From contig CAVQHY010000008.1 in the NCBI GenBank assembly GCA_963712465.1, positions 434,001-498,000 of the forward strand: 64,000 bases of DNA, written 5' to 3'. Below the pieces are notes generated by a model. The model was not told the DNA's origin, ran no database searches, and saw only the letters and a list, made by a program, of their open reading frames with translations. The position numbers were made by a program, and so were the translations under genes. Source of the DNA: CAVQHY01 sp963712465 (GTDB lineage Bacteria; Actinomycetota; Thermoleophilia; Gaiellales; Gaiellaceae). Shown one piece after another: positions 20,406 to 30,262 of the stretch (its first letter is position 1; each line of letters starts with the position of its first letter).

Positions 20406-21842
20406 CGTGCGTGCTCGGGCGATCGACCCAGCCGAGCACGAGCCACGAGAGAGCGGCGACGAGGTAATGGCCGCCGTTCAGCCACTGGAAGAGCGTGATC
20501 ACAAGGAGCCCGAGCGCGGCAAGCCCGAGCGCGTCTCTGCGACGCGCCGCGAGGCGATAGGCGGCTGCGAGCCCCGCGACGAAGACGATGGAAAGGCGAC
20601 GAGGCCGGGGAGGCCGAGCGCAACGGCGACGTTGGAAGGATCGGTCTCGGTTCCGCGCGGGAGACCACCGAACTTGTCGGCCGCGATCGTCACCGATGCC
20701 GATCCCGACACCGATCGGATTTGCGATGGCCGAGCGGAGGCCCTCCTCGCAGCCAGCGAGCGTGTGGAGACCCAGCGTGGAGGAGTTCGGGATCGAGCGG
20801 ATTGGCGAGGCCCTCGAGCTGGTGACCGGTCAGCTCTCCGACCGCGCCGGAGGTGTAACTGGAGGGCGCGCCGAGGCCGCGACGAAGGGGACGAAGGACG
20901 ATCGCCGCAGCGCCCGCGGCGAGGCCAGCGACGAGCGGCAGGCGCGACCCTGGCCGCCAACATCACCGCCAGAGCGGCGACGAGCGTAAACATCACCGAG
21001 CCGCGAGGAAGCCAGGAAGAGTGTCGTGCCGACAAGCCCGACGGCAGCGCTGTCAGCGGCAAGCGCGAGGCCCGAAGCCCGAACGCGAGCCAGAGCGCGA
21101 GCGCGACGGCAAGGAACGAGGCGTACTCCGCCGCCGACGGGAACGACGCGAAGGAGCGGATCAGCACCGCCGACGTTCAGCGCGCCGTATCCGGACGTCG
21201 CGGATCCACGACAGCGTCCCACGACGGGAAACCCACTCAAGCGTCTGGACGAGGCCGTACATCGCGATCGAGGACCGCCAGTACGCGCGACGAGCTTGAG
21301 GACGCGAGCGAACGTGCGATCGTCGCAGATCCCTCGTCCGACCCAGAAGGCCAGAGTCGGGACGAAGACGAACAGCAGCCCGGCGAGCCCCGCGAACAGG
21401 CTTCCCTGGAGCGGATTGACGGCGCCGAGACAGGATCAGCAACTGCAGGACAAGTACGCCGTTCGCGAGCAGCCGTCGGTCTGCGAAAAGCTCGCTGCTC
21501 GGCCGCGACAAGGCCAGGACAGCGAGCGCCGCAGGCGCGACGATTAGCAGGGGATCGACCTCGCCGGCAGGACTCCAATCCGATACGAGACGCCTCACGA
21601 GACCCAGAGCGCCGCGAGCCAGACGACCAGTGCGAGCAGCATGCGCTTCGGCGACACAACTCCGAGGCCGAGGAACAGGACGGCGACAGCCGACGGCGAT
21701 CGCCAGTCGCATTCCTCTCGGCTCGGCAACGAGCAGCCCGGCAATGAGCGAGCCGCGAGAGCGACGAGGGCCGCGAGCGCATCCAGTCCATCGACGGACG
21801 AGCCCGTCCGACTCTCCCGGCAGCCTGCGTAAGCGCCGTCAC
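20387..21842 (-). pseudogene. O-antigen ligase/polymerase-like membrane protein, frameshifted
   Basis: A run of hydrophobic helices in changing minus-strand frames: ALDALAALVALAARS-type start, AVAVLFLGLGVVSPKRMLL, ALVVWLAALW, EVDPLLIVAPAALAVLALSR, LLANGVLVLQLLIL, SIAMYGLVQTLEWV, EYASFLAVALALWLAFGL, and near the end FQWLNGGHYLVAALSWLVLG. The many helices with a long polar loop, and the position between glycosyltransferases, fit the Wzy/WaaL superfamily, which polymerises or ligates repeat units. The GTG start at 21842 overlaps the upstream stop (GTGA). At least four frame changes are needed. The specific function is inferred. Confidence 0.62.
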
Positions 21843-23028
21843 GCGGGGCTCCAGACCCTCGGCGTGTGTGCTGCGCGCGAGGTCCTCGTAAAGGCGCGGA
21901 GACGCCCTCGGCGAACCGTTCCCATGGGTACTCGGACAGCTCGAGCGCGTGCGCCGAGCCGAGGCGTCGCCTCAGCTCGGGGTCGGCACTCAGTCGCGAC
22001 AAGCGCCGGAGCCCACAGCTGGCGCCGTTTCGCTCGACTCGAAGGCCAGCGACGTCCTCCCCGAGCAGCTCGTCGAGGCCGTTCGCGGACGTCGCCACGA
22101 GAGGCAGCCCAGAGGCGGCGGCCTCGAGCGCCGCGAGCGGGAACGCTTCGTACGCCGTCGGAAGACAAACACGTCGGCGGCCTGACAGAAGCGCTCCGTG
22201 TCGGCCCGCGAGCCGAAGAAGCGCACGCGGTCGCGGCCACGCCGAGCTCGCGCGCGCAGATCGCCGAAACGTTGGCGGTCGCCGGCTCCGACCACCCAGA
22301 GCTCGAGCACGCTTGCCGAGAGTGGCTGGACGCGCGGGCCAGCCCCTCGATCGCGACTACCGCGAGCCCTTGCGATCCCAGTCTCCACCGACAAAGAGCC
22401 GACGATCACGGCCTCGTCGGGACGTTCTGCTCTGCGCGAACCAACGTCCGCACCTCTTCGTCCGGGCGGAAGCGCAGGACGTGTCGACGCCGTTCGGCGT
22501 CACGGTCACCGCGAGCCCCGGGTAGTGCGTCTCGAGCTCCGACGCCGATCCCGTTCGAGACTGCGGCGAGGGCGCGCATCCGCGCCGGGCGATAGCACCA
22601 GCGCTCGGCCAGGCGGCACTGCGCCCGGGCGACGCTGGTGTTGAGACGGCGCAGCGGTGGCACATCAGGCGGAGCGAGTCGACCGGTCGCCGCGACGAAG
22701 CCCGCATGGCAGAACTGGACCGTCGCCAGATCGGCCCGGTTCGGGACGATCGGCCCGAGCACGTGCACGAGGTCGGCACGCGTGCGGGCGAGCTCGACGC
22801 CGGCCAGCGCGAAGAAGAGCGGAAACGTCACCGTCGCGGGTCGCGGAGGAACGGGGATCCGCCGCCACTGGACGAGCGGTCGGAGGTCGGGCGCCAGAGC
22901 GCGCGAAAGGACGACCAGGTCATAGTCGCGAGTGGATTCGACGCACGAGCTCGGCGAAGGCGCGCTCCATGCCGCCACCGTCGTGGATCTCGTGGGCGAC
23001 GAGCGCGATGCGAAGGCGGGCCGCTCAC
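21839..23028 (-). pseudogene. Family 4 glycosyltransferase, frameshifted
   Basis: The N-terminal pieces LRIALVAHEIHDGGGMERAF (near 23015) and DLVVLSRALAPDLRPLVQW are followed by a long open stretch with VELARTRADLVHVLGP and VQFCHAGFVAATG. The C-terminal domain appears in other frames: VRFFGSRADTERFCQAADVF, then a shift, ATSANGLDELLGEDVAGLRV, and a C-terminus at 21839. Four or so shifts are needed. The GGGMER motif is the GT4 acceptor-side glycine loop. The GTG at 23028 may overlap the end of the upstream gene as GTGA. It is part of the same minus-strand operon as the ligase. Confidence 0.7.
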
Positions 23029-23062
23029 CCTGGCCTCCGACACGGTTTCCGGACAGCCGTCA

Positions 23063-24256
23063 TCAGGGCCGCTCTCCAGCGCCACGACCGCCGCGACTAC
23101 GCTGAAGTGTCGACGAACGCCCTGCCGCGCCCGTTCGCGCGAGCGCCGCGCGACGCTCCGGGTCGGCGCGGAGTTCGCCGATGATCCCCGCCAGCGACTC
23201 GACGTCCCCCTCGGGAAAGACCAGACCACCGGCGGTCGACTCGATCACCCACGGGATCTCGCCCGAGTCTCGAGCCGACGATCGGGACGCCGCAGGAGAG
23301 CGCCTCGACCAGGACGCGGCCGAACTGCTCGGCCCATTTCCGCGTCGTTCGCGAGGGCAGCACGAGCACGTCCATCTCGGCGTACGCCTCAGGCATCCGG
23401 TCGTGGCCGAGGCCCGAGACGAACTCGATCTCTCCTTCGGCAACGTGACGTGCTCGAGCGCGGAACGAAGCGGGCCGTCGCCGACGACCAGAAGTCGGAG
23501 CGGCCCCGGGACGCAGCCGACACGCATCGACGAGATCGAGGATTCCCTTCTGGGGCACGAGACGACCCGCGAAGCCGACGGTAAATACGCCGGCCTTCTC
23601 GTCTCGGCGCCGACGGCCCAGTCGGGAACCCCGTGCGGAACGAGCTCGACACGGCCCCGTGCTCCCCAGAGCCGTTGCACGATGTCACCTGCCGCAGGAG
23701 ACCGCGCCGCCACGAAGTCCGCGTGGCGAAGCACCCAGGCTCGGATCGCCTTGGCCGGAGTGGGAGCGGTCCGGTCGAGGTTCTCGTACGCCTGCACTCC
23801 GAACGGAATTCGGCCCGGGCGAGCGCCTGACCCCACTGCATGGCCGGGATCGAGAAGCACTCCTACTCGACAAAGGCGATGTCGGGCCGAAAATGCCTGA
23901 CAAGCGCGCCGACCCGCGCAATGTAGAGGTGCCTCTGCGGCCGACCAGGGAGGAGGATCGGCTCGTACCGCAGTCGGTCTTCGAGACCCGGAAACGCCTT
24001 CGGCCGGAACTCGCCCGGCTCGAACTCGTCACGCCAACGAGCCGGAACGACGACGACGAGGTCCCAGCCGCGCTCGAGAAGCTCTGCGTACACGGCTTGG
24101 TAGATGGACACGACGCTCGGATGGCTGACGACAAGGACGCGTGGCTTCGATCGTGCGCCAGTCGGTGCACCGTCGGAGGGTCGACACAGTCGTCATCGCG
24201 CCGTGGGCGGAGTGGTCGCCGCTGCCGTCGACGCCCTTGAGCTCAGCGCTCATCAT
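23063..24256 (-). pseudogene. Family 4 glycosyltransferase, frameshifted
   Basis: The ATG at 24256 directly follows the sugar-transferase stop. Pieces: VSIYQAVYAELLERGWDLVV, GLEDRLRYEPILLPGRPQRH, FRPDIAFVE, then in another frame PFGVQAYENLDRTAPTPAKA and VELVPHGVPDW, then MPQKGILDLVDACR, RLLVVGDGPLRSAL, EGEIEFVSGLGHDRMPEAYA, MDVLVLPSRT, EALSCGVPIVGS, and finally EIPWVIESTAGGLVFPEGDV. These are classic GT4 elements, but five frame changes divide them. The true stop could be at 23025, where a TGA would overlap the next gene's GTG. Confidence 0.74.
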
Positions 24257-25723
24257 CTAGTCACCGCTCGCCCGCAGTGCCACGGCGATCGTCCGGCAGA
24301 TGAGCCGCAGGTCGTTCCAGAGCGACCAGTTGGTGACGTAGTTGAAGTCGAGCTTCACCATCTCCTCGAAGGAGATCAGGTTCCTTCCGTGCACTTGCCA
24401 GGGGCCGGTGATGCCGGGTTTCAGATCGAGGCGCCTCATGGCCCAGCTCTCGACGTGCTCGTGCTCTTCGAGGATCAACGGCCGCGGACCGACGATGCTC
24501 ATGTCGCCGCGAAGCACGTTCACGAGCTGCGGAAGCTCGTCGATGAAGTAGCGGCGGAGGAAGCTCCCCACCCTCGTCACGCGCGGGTCGTTCTCGATCT
24601 TGAACATGCGGGGGTCGCCGTGCTCCTGGACGCTCAGGTGCGCGTACTCCGACTTATGCTCGTCGGCGTCCGCGGCCATCGTTCGGAACTTGAGGATCTC
24701 GAACGTCTCCTGGCGGGAGCCCATGCGCACCTGACGGAAGAACACCGGGCCGGGGCTGTCGAGCTTGATGGCGACGGCGGCGGCGAGCAGAAGTGGAAGG
24801 AGCACGAGCAGCCCGACCGTAGACAGGAGGACATCCAGAGCCCGCTTCAAGACTCGCGACGGCTTCGACAGCCGCATCGTCGGTACCGCCACGAGCGGCA
24901 TGCCCCCGACTGCGTGGACGTCGACGTCCGTCCCCAGCACCTCGAAGAGACGCGGCACGATGTCCACCTTGACGTCGAGATCCTTGAGCCCGCGGACGAT
25001 GTCCAGCATCCGATCGTGGCCCTCCGACGAGAAGGCGATGACGACGCGGTCGACCTCGTGGGTACCGATGATGCGCGGGAGCTCGTCGGGCCAGCCGAGG
25101 TGCGGGACCGTGCGAACGGCCTCGCGCCGCTCCGGCCGATCCCGGTCGACGAAGCCGACCACGTTGACTCCGGCCTCGGGATGTTGAAGGAACTTCGTGG
25201 CGACCGTCTGGCCGACGTCGCCCGCACCGACGATCACCGCGTTCTGGAGGTAGCCGGCGTGGCGCCCGCAGAGCGTCCTCGCACACGCCCGCGCAAGCGT
25301 CACGAAGGCGATGGCGAGCGCCCAGAAGAAGGCGACCTTGCCGAACTGCGGATCGGCCACATCGCTGACCCAGGCTCCGGCGAAGAAGAGCCAGGCCCCG
25401 ATCGTGACGAGGTGGAAGACGCCGACGAGGTCGTCGAACGTCCAGTGCTCGGCGCGTCTCTCGTCCTGGTCGTAGAGGCCGTAGAGCTTCGCGACGACGA
25501 TCCAGAGGGGCAGGGTGGCGAGAAACAGGAGCGTCTCGCGCTGGGGAGAGATCGAGTCGAGCGCGGGACCGCCCGTCCCGAACAGAACCTCGGCGAGGAC
25601 GAAGGCGGTCGACAGTCCGACGACGTCGGCGAGGCGGAGCGCCCGCCGCTGAAGTACGCGACGGCGAGCCGTAGCCTGTCGGCCACCGCCGTTCGCGAGC
25701 GGAAGGGTTCGGGTGCCGATCAC
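24257..25723 (-). CDS. Polyprenyl-phosphate sugar-1-phosphate transferase (exopolysaccharide initiating enzyme)
   Basis: 488 aa, intact. About five hydrophobic helices fill the first 140 residues, followed by a Rossmann-like middle (NAVIVGAGDVGQTVATKFLQ). The bacterial sugar transferase domain lies at the C-terminus, with RALDVLLSTVGLLVLLPLLL, SPGPVFFRQVRMG, FEILKFRTM, FIDELPQLVNVLRGDMSIVG-type residues, PRPL and KPGITGPWQV. This WbaP/WcaJ-like enzyme attaches the first sugar phosphate to undecaprenyl phosphate, starting repeat-unit synthesis at the cytoplasmic membrane. It is the only long minus-strand gene next to the glycosyltransferases that is undamaged. It lies downstream of the kinase gene by about 90 bp. 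Confidence 0.92.
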   Translation of the reverse strand: MIGTRTLPLANGGGRQATARRRVLQRRALRLADVVGLSTAFVLAEVLFGTGGPALDSISPQRETLLFLATLPLWIVVAKLYGLYDQDERRAEHWTFDDLVGVFHLVTIGAWLFFAGAWVSDVADPQFGKVAFFWALAIAFVTLARACARTLCGRHAGYLQNAVIVGAGDVGQTVATKFLQHPEAGVNVVGFVDRDRPERREAVRTVPHLGWPDELPRIIGTHEVDRVVIAFSSEGHDRMLDIVRGLKDLDVKVDIVPRLFEVLGTDVDVHAVGGMPLVAVPTMRLSKPSRVLKRALDVLLSTVGLLVLLPLLLAAAVAIKLDSPGPVFFRQVRMGSRQETFEILKFRTMAADADEHKSEYAHLSVQEHGDPRMFKIENDPRVTRVGSFLRRYFIDELPQLVNVLRGDMSIVGPRPLILEEHEHVESWAMRRLDLKPGITGPWQVHGRNLISFEEMVKLDFNYVTNWSLWNDLRLICRTIAVALRASGD

Positions 25724-25815
25724 AAGGTCGGCGCCCCTAGGCTATTGACCTCGCCTCTGGTGCCACGTGCGCGTCCTTCGAATCGTCTCGCCGGTCGGGC
25801 CGCATCGGACTTCTC

Positions 25816-27432
25816 CTACCCCGATTCCCGTCGCTCGGCGCTGGTGAGCTCCATGGGGACAAGCTCTGTCTTCGGACTTCGCGGCTGGTAAGGGTCTGTC
25901 GCTTTCGACCCCACGACGACGAGGCCGAGCTTGGCTGCCGGGCTCCTCCACAGGAGACGGGCGAGCTCGTCGAGCACGGGTTGTCGCGCCGACTTGAGCC
26001 GCATGACGACGACGAGGCCGTCCACCTCTGCGCTGAGCGCAAAGGCGTCGCCTCCCCTGAGCATCGGAGGCGAGTCGATCAGCACGAAGTCGCTTCGTTC
26101 GCGCAGCGCGTCGAGCACCTGGGTGAAGGCGCGACTGGCGAGGAACCGGTCCAGATCAGGCGGCGACGGTCCCGCCGTGAGCAGGTTGATGACACCCTGC
26201 ACGCGGCTCCCTTGAACCTCGGCCTCGTCGTCGCGGGACGCCACCGGGCGGACGAACAGCGTGCCGCTGGGATGCTCACGAACCGCGACTGCGATGAGCG
26301 CGTCGTCGAGCTCGAGGTCACCCAGGACGGTCTCGGTCAGGCCCGGGCGGTCGCCGAGGCCGAAAAGGCGACCGAGCGACGGGTGCCGGAAATCGAGATC
26401 GATGAGCGTGACCCTCCGACCGGCCCTGGCGAGCAGCACGCCGAGGTTCGCGACCGTCGTCGACTTCCCCTCCTGCTCGACTGCGCTCGAGAGCATGATC
26501 GTCCGTGCGCGCCGCTCGAGATTCGCGACCTCGAGGTTCGTCCGCAGAATGCGGAAGGCCTCGGCCTGGGCGCCGGCCGGCTGTCGCAGGGTTACGAGCT
26601 GACCCTCGCCCCGTCGTCTCCTAGGCTGCTTCGGCAGCCGGCCGAGCAGCGTGAGGTGAAGCGTCTCGGCCAGCTCCTCGGCGGAGCGAACACGCGTGTC
26701 GAGCGCCTCCCAGAGAAACACCAGCCCCAGGCCGAGGCAGAGGCCGAGCGCGAGACCGATGAGCCCGTCTCGGAAAGGCCGTGGCGCGACCTGCGTAGCC
26801 TCACCTGCCGGCCGAACGACGAGAGCGTCTCCAGGCTGGAGCGCCTCTACCGTGCGTAGCTGCTGCTCGGTCTCGAGCAGGCGCTCGAACAACGGCGTCT
26901 TCGTACGCCCTTCGGCCCTGAGGTCCGCGATGCGCTCCTCGACCTCCCCGCGCGCGCGGGCCAGTGAGCCCAACTCGAGCCTTGTGCGGTAGCGCGTGAA
27001 CTGCCGCGCGTACTCGGTCGCGAGGCGAGCGGCGAGCTCACGGTTACTGTCGGTGACCGTGAACTCGAGGAGGTCCGAGTTGTCCCTGGTCGTCACCGCC
27101 GAGCTCTGGAGGAACTCCTCGGGCGTCCGATCCTCGACGCCGGCAGCCCGCAGCGTCATCGCAGCGACCTCGGGCACCCGAGCAAGGTCGGCCTGGGTCT
27201 GGGCAAGTCGCTCCGGCTGCTGGCTCAGGCTCGGGTCGGAGGAACCGGCAAGGCTCGAGGCGAGGCCTTGGCGGTTCAGGAGTACCGCCGCCGACGTTTC
27301 GTACTGGCGCTCGTGCACGAGCGAGAACAGAACCGCCGCAAGCGGGACGATTACGACCGCCTGGAGGAGGAGCCACTTCCTCCTGCGCACGACGCGAAGG
27401 GAATCTGTGAGCGTTGCGTTATCGGTCGCCAC
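25816..27432 (-). CDS. Wzz-type chain-length determinant fused to BY-tyrosine kinase
   Basis: About 538 aa from GTG 27432; the open frame extends further but shows no protein-like sequence before VATDNATLTDSL. The N-terminal part has a Wzz membrane helix (KWLLLQAVVIVPLAAVLFSL), a coiled extracytoplasmic region, and a second helix (FRDGLIGLALGLCLGLGLVF). The C-terminal kinase domain has a Walker A (SSAVEQEGKSTT), Walker A' (VTLIDLDFRHPSL) and Walker B (FVLIDSPPML). It controls polymer length through autophosphorylation. No obvious tyrosine cluster is seen at the C-terminus, only one Tyr in DPYQPRS, which is unusual for this type of kinase. It is first in the minus-strand polysaccharide operon. 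Confidence 0.88.
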   Translation of the reverse strand: MATDNATLTDSLRVVRRRKWLLLQAVVIVPLAAVLFSLVHERQYETSAAVLLNRQGLASSLAGSSDPSLSQQPERLAQTQADLARVPEVAAMTLRAAGVEDRTPEEFLQSSAVTTRDNSDLLEFTVTDSNRELAARLATEYARQFTRYRTRLELGSLARARGEVEERIADLRAEGRTKTPLFERLLETEQQLRTVEALQPGDALVVRPAGEATQVAPRPFRDGLIGLALGLCLGLGLVFLWEALDTRVRSAEELAETLHLTLLGRLPKQPRRRRGEGQLVTLRQPAGAQAEAFRILRTNLEVANLERRARTIMLSSAVEQEGKSTTVANLGVLLARAGRRVTLIDLDFRHPSLGRLFGLGDRPGLTETVLGDLELDDALIAVAVREHPSGTLFVRPVASRDDEAEVQGSRVQGVINLLTAGPSPPDLDRFLASRAFTQVLDALRERSDFVLIDSPPMLRGGDAFALSAEVDGLVVVMRLKSARQPVLDELARLLWRSPAAKLGLVVVGSKATDPYQPRSPKTELVPMELTSAERRESG

Positions 27433-27702
27433 GGCGTCAACCCCGTCGTCTCTTCGTCCGCCGCAGGACTCGATCGTGAGAACGAGCCCGTCACCATAGC
27501 AGGGGCCTGTGGAGAACCCGACGCCCGACACAGAATCCAAACGCGCCGTTCGCCCGGACCGAGTTTCTCGGCCCTCGTATTCGCGCGACGGTGCTTGATT
27601 CCTACCGCCGATGCAAGAACCCCCTGACTCGTCGGACCGCGGTCGCGGCGCGGCTTCGGATGGACGGTGCGCAGGCCGGAAGGGGCCGAGCCGCGTCAGC
27701 CC

Positions 27703-27790
27703 GCGTCCGTCAAGGTGGCGTTACGAGGCTGAGCGCGTCATCCTCGCCTGGCGCTTCGGTGACTGCTTAGGTTCGCATCACCTCCTCGAG
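27703..27790 (-). mobile_element. IS256-family 3'-end remnant (copy A)
   Basis: A stretch containing CGTCAAGGTGG, ACGAGGCTGAG and GCGTCATCCTCGCCTG is repeated, slightly diverged, at 28322-28362. On the minus strand the piece reads as the last codons of an IS256-type transposase (...EEVM, stop near 27768) followed by the element's terminal sequence. Only the 3' end survives. The rest of the gap from the kinase gene (27433) to 27919 shows no coding signal. Confidence 0.6.
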
Positions 27791-27919
27791 CGAGCGCGCC
27801 GCGCTACGTTGCCGACCAAGAGCTCGCGACGCAGAGGGCGGCTCGACCGGCGAGGCTCGCCCGTGGCGGGGCCCGTTCCGAGAGGACTGAAACGAGCCTC
27901 ACCGCGAGCGGTCATCGCG

Positions 27920-28201
27920 CTAGCCGTTCCGGACGTTATGAACGGACATGATCATCGGCTCACCGGCGTCCGCGCCGAGCTCGCTCATGATCGGCAGCAG
28001 CGTCTCGCCGAACTTCTGGAACTGCTCCATCGACTCCCACACGTCGAACACCTGGATCTGCCCGTCGACTTCCATGGCGCAGTGGAACGTCCGGCCGGAA
28101 ACCTTGCCGAAGCCTGCGCCCGCTTGTTCGAGTTGCCTGATCAACTCGTCGTAGGTGGCTGTGGAGAATCCGGTCGGCTGGAAGTAGAAACCGAGTGCCA
28201 T
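27920..28201 (-). CDS. Small conserved protein, probable dimeric alpha/beta-barrel (ABM-like)
   Basis: 93 aa from ATG 28201, preceded by AAAGGAGC at 8 bp, a good ribosome binding site. The sequence MALGFYFQPTGFSTATYDEL, with later FHCAMEVDGQIQVFDVWES and FQKFGETLLPIM, has the beta-alpha-beta pattern of dimeric alpha/beta-barrel proteins similar to antibiotic-biosynthesis-monooxygenase folds. No catalytic residues can be assigned. It lies between two IS256 remnants. The frame continues upstream of the ATG, but that part is not protein-like. The function is unknown. Confidence 0.72.
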   Translation of the reverse strand: MALGFYFQPTGFSTATYDELIRQLEQAGAGFGKVSGRTFHCAMEVDGQIQVFDVWESMEQFQKFGETLLPIMSELGADAGEPMIMSVHNVRNG

Positions 28202-28317
28202 ATCGGGGCTCCTTTGTCGAGGACGCTGGTCGCATTTGAACACGCAAGGACGATCGCGACAACACTCCCGCCCCCCAAGCACAGGGCCTGTGTCTTGCCG
28301 CCGGCCCGTTGAGCCGC

Positions 28318-28612
28318 GCCCGTCAAGGTGGTGTACGAGGCTGAGTGCGTCATCCTCGCCTGACGTCTACGCGGCCGCTGCGATTGCCATCACCTCCTCG
28401 GGCTCGTCGGCGGGGTCGGCGAGTGCTTTCGTGATCGAGTCGGCGCTCATGTATCGGCGGGCGACGGCCCACTCGTCGTGCTGCTCGGCGAGGACGGCGC
28501 CGACGAGACGGACGATCGAAGAGGCGATCACGAGGAAGATCCCGACAACGTCCGTGCGGCGACGGATCTCCTTGTTCAGCCGCTCGAGCGATCCGTCCTC
28601 GCCCCCGTCGAG
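28318..28612 (-). mobile_element. IS256-family transposase C-terminal remnant and IS end (copy B)
   Basis: On the minus strand the open stretch from 28612 to the stop at 28367 reads EDGSLERLNKEIRRRTDVVG, then SIVRLVGAVLAEQHDEWAVA and RRYMSADSITKALA. This is the conserved C-terminal end of IS256/Mutator-type transposases. A stop codon lies just upstream (28613-28615) and the catalytic part is missing, so the element is dead. Downstream of the stop is the terminal sequence shared with copy A. The two copies are in the same orientation on either side of the 93-aa gene. Confidence 0.75.
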
Positions 28613-28666
28613 CTACGGCCGGCTCAGGTTTGGGGACGCTCGATGTTGTGCTCGGTGCCGATCGAC

Positions 28667-29341
28667 TCAGCTCACCGTCCCGCACTCGACGCGATCGGCC
28701 TCGACGGAGAGGCGCGCACGGGAGCCAGCCGCGGACGGGCTGAGGCCGCGGGCTTCGAGCTCGGCGAGGATCCAGCGCTCGCCGGCGACGGCGAGCAGAC
28801 CGTAGAAGCGAGAGCCCGTCTCGCGAGCGACGTCGCGACAGAACGCCGGAAGCCACCGCCCAAGGTGGTCGCGCAGGAACGCGTCCTCGATCTCGCGGCA
28901 GGTCTTCGCCTCCTCCCCATCATCGGCCGCACGCCTCGCGGCGAGGAACGCGAGGAACTCGAGTTGCGTGCTGACGTGGTCCGCCCGCTCGGCCCGCACC
29001 TCGGCGCCGAACGCCCGGTAGAAACCGGACGCATCGGCCATCTGGCGCGCGTGGCGAAACGGGTCGGATTCGTAGCTTCCCTCGTATGGCGGGCAGCGCA
29101 CCTCGCCGTCGAAGAGCGCCGCGTGCTCCGAACGGAGCGCGTCGGCCGTCGGCTCGATCACCGCGAGCTCGACCAGCGCCTCGGCGATCGCCGGATCGAC
29201 GTCCGGCCGAGCCGCGACCCCGCGCGCGAGAGCGGGGACGTCGTCGAGCGCCTCGACGTCGGGAGCGGCGAAGCCGAGCGACAGGAGTCGCGCGACGCCC
29301 GCGGTGACCGCGGGGCTGGTCAAGCCGCCGCGATCCGACAT
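28667..29341 (-). CDS. TorD/DmsD-type molybdoenzyme chaperone
   Basis: 224 aa from ATG 29341. The helical pattern and the region LRSEHAALFDGEVRCPPYEGSYE-type core (EHAALF...PPYEGSY) with the later DHVSTQLEFLAFLAARRA match the TorD/NarJ-like redox enzyme maturation chaperones. These bind the Tat signal of the catalytic subunit and help insert the molybdenum cofactor. It is the last gene of the molybdoenzyme operon and overlaps the gamma-subunit gene by 22 bp. A much longer open frame extends upstream but is antiparallel overlap with the gamma gene and is not protein-like. Confidence 0.85.
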   Translation of the reverse strand: MSDRGGLTSPAVTAGVARLLSLGFAAPDVEALDDVPALARGVAARPDVDPAIAEALVELAVIEPTADALRSEHAALFDGEVRCPPYEGSYESDPFRHARQMADASGFYRAFGAEVRAERADHVSTQLEFLAFLAARRAADDGEEAKTCREIEDAFLRDHLGRWLPAFCRDVARETGSRFYGLLAVAGERWILAELEARGLSPSAAGSRARLSVEADRVECGTVS

Positions 29342-30213
29342 GAGATCCAGTCCGCGAAGTGCTTCCGCGAGCCGCGGTTGCCCTTCGAGCCCAGCCAGAG
29401 CGCGAAGGACGCCGGCCACACGGACCCGCCGGTAAGAGGGGCGGCGCCGTTGCCCCGCTCGAACGGAGTCGCGATCGTCAGCGACCAGCGGCCGTCGGTG
29501 TGGACGCCGCGCCCGCGGGCGCTCCACGAGGCAAGTGCAGTCGTCGAGCCGAACCCTTCCGCCACGATCTCCTCGATCGGCGAGGCCGCGAGGAAGCGCG
29601 AGAGAGGATTGCCCACGGCCCGACCCGGCTCGTAGGGAACGGCGGCGCGATCGTCGAGGATCTCGTCCGGGGTGATGTCGCGAACGAGGCGTGGGTAGAT
29701 CGCCTCGGCCCCCTGCCGCCCCTCGTCGATGTCGCGCTGCCAGCTCGCCCGCCACTGCATGATGTGCACCGGCGCCCCGGGCCCGCCCATCGTGATCGGC
29801 GGCGGCTGGGGGCCGGGCGCGTTCCACGGGAGCGCAACGGCGCAGGCGTCGTGGAACGTCGCCAGGCCGTCGAGGTCGTCCGCGTCCGGATCGGCCCAGC
29901 TCAGGAGAAACGCGAGCTCCGTGCCGTTGTTGAGCGCGCGTACCTCGAGTCGGTCGATCGAGGTCTCCTGCAAGAACGGCGGCGCGATCGTCTGCGGCTG
30001 CAGCTCGACGAGGACGGCCGGCACGCTCCACCAGTCCCGACTCTCGGGCGCGTCGATCGGAAGCTCGCCGTCACGGTACTCCGCGGTCATGCTCGAGGAG
30101 AGCTCGGCGGGCTCGGGCCCGCTCGAGCGGCCGACGACCGCCGCCGCAGTGACGGCGCCCGCGCCGATCGCGGCGGACGCGATCAGGGCGCGTCGCGACA
30201 GCTTGTCTGCCAT
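29320..30213 (-). CDS. Heme-b (gamma) subunit of type II DMSO-reductase-family enzyme
   Basis: 297 aa from ATG 30213. A twin-arginine leader is visible (KLSRRALIASAAIGAGAV). The mature part resembles the ethylbenzene dehydrogenase/dimethylsulfide dehydrogenase gamma family, which carries one heme b and passes electrons between the iron-sulfur subunit and periplasmic carriers. Matching segments are VRALNNGTELAFLLSWADPDA, FHDACAVALPW, HIMQWRASWQRDI and DGRWSLTIATPFE. Gene order alpha-beta-gamma-chaperone is typical of this group. The heme ligands cannot be confirmed by eye. It is likely to be exported with the alpha-beta complex. Confidence 0.82.
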   Translation of the reverse strand: MADKLSRRALIASAAIGAGAVTAAAVVGRSSGPEPAELSSSMTAEYRDGELPIDAPESRDWWSVPAVLVELQPQTIAPPFLQETSIDRLEVRALNNGTELAFLLSWADPDADDLDGLATFHDACAVALPWNAPGPQPPPITMGGPGAPVHIMQWRASWQRDIDEGRQGAEAIYPRLVRDITPDEILDDRAAVPYEPGRAVGNPLSRFLAASPIEEIVAEGFGSTTALASWSARGRGVHTDGRWSLTIATPFERGNGAAPLTGGSVWPASFALWLGSKGNRGSRKHFADWISCRIAAA

Positions 30214-30262
30214 TACCGGGCTCCCACCACCCCAACCCCGCTCCGTCGAGCGCGACCCCGCA

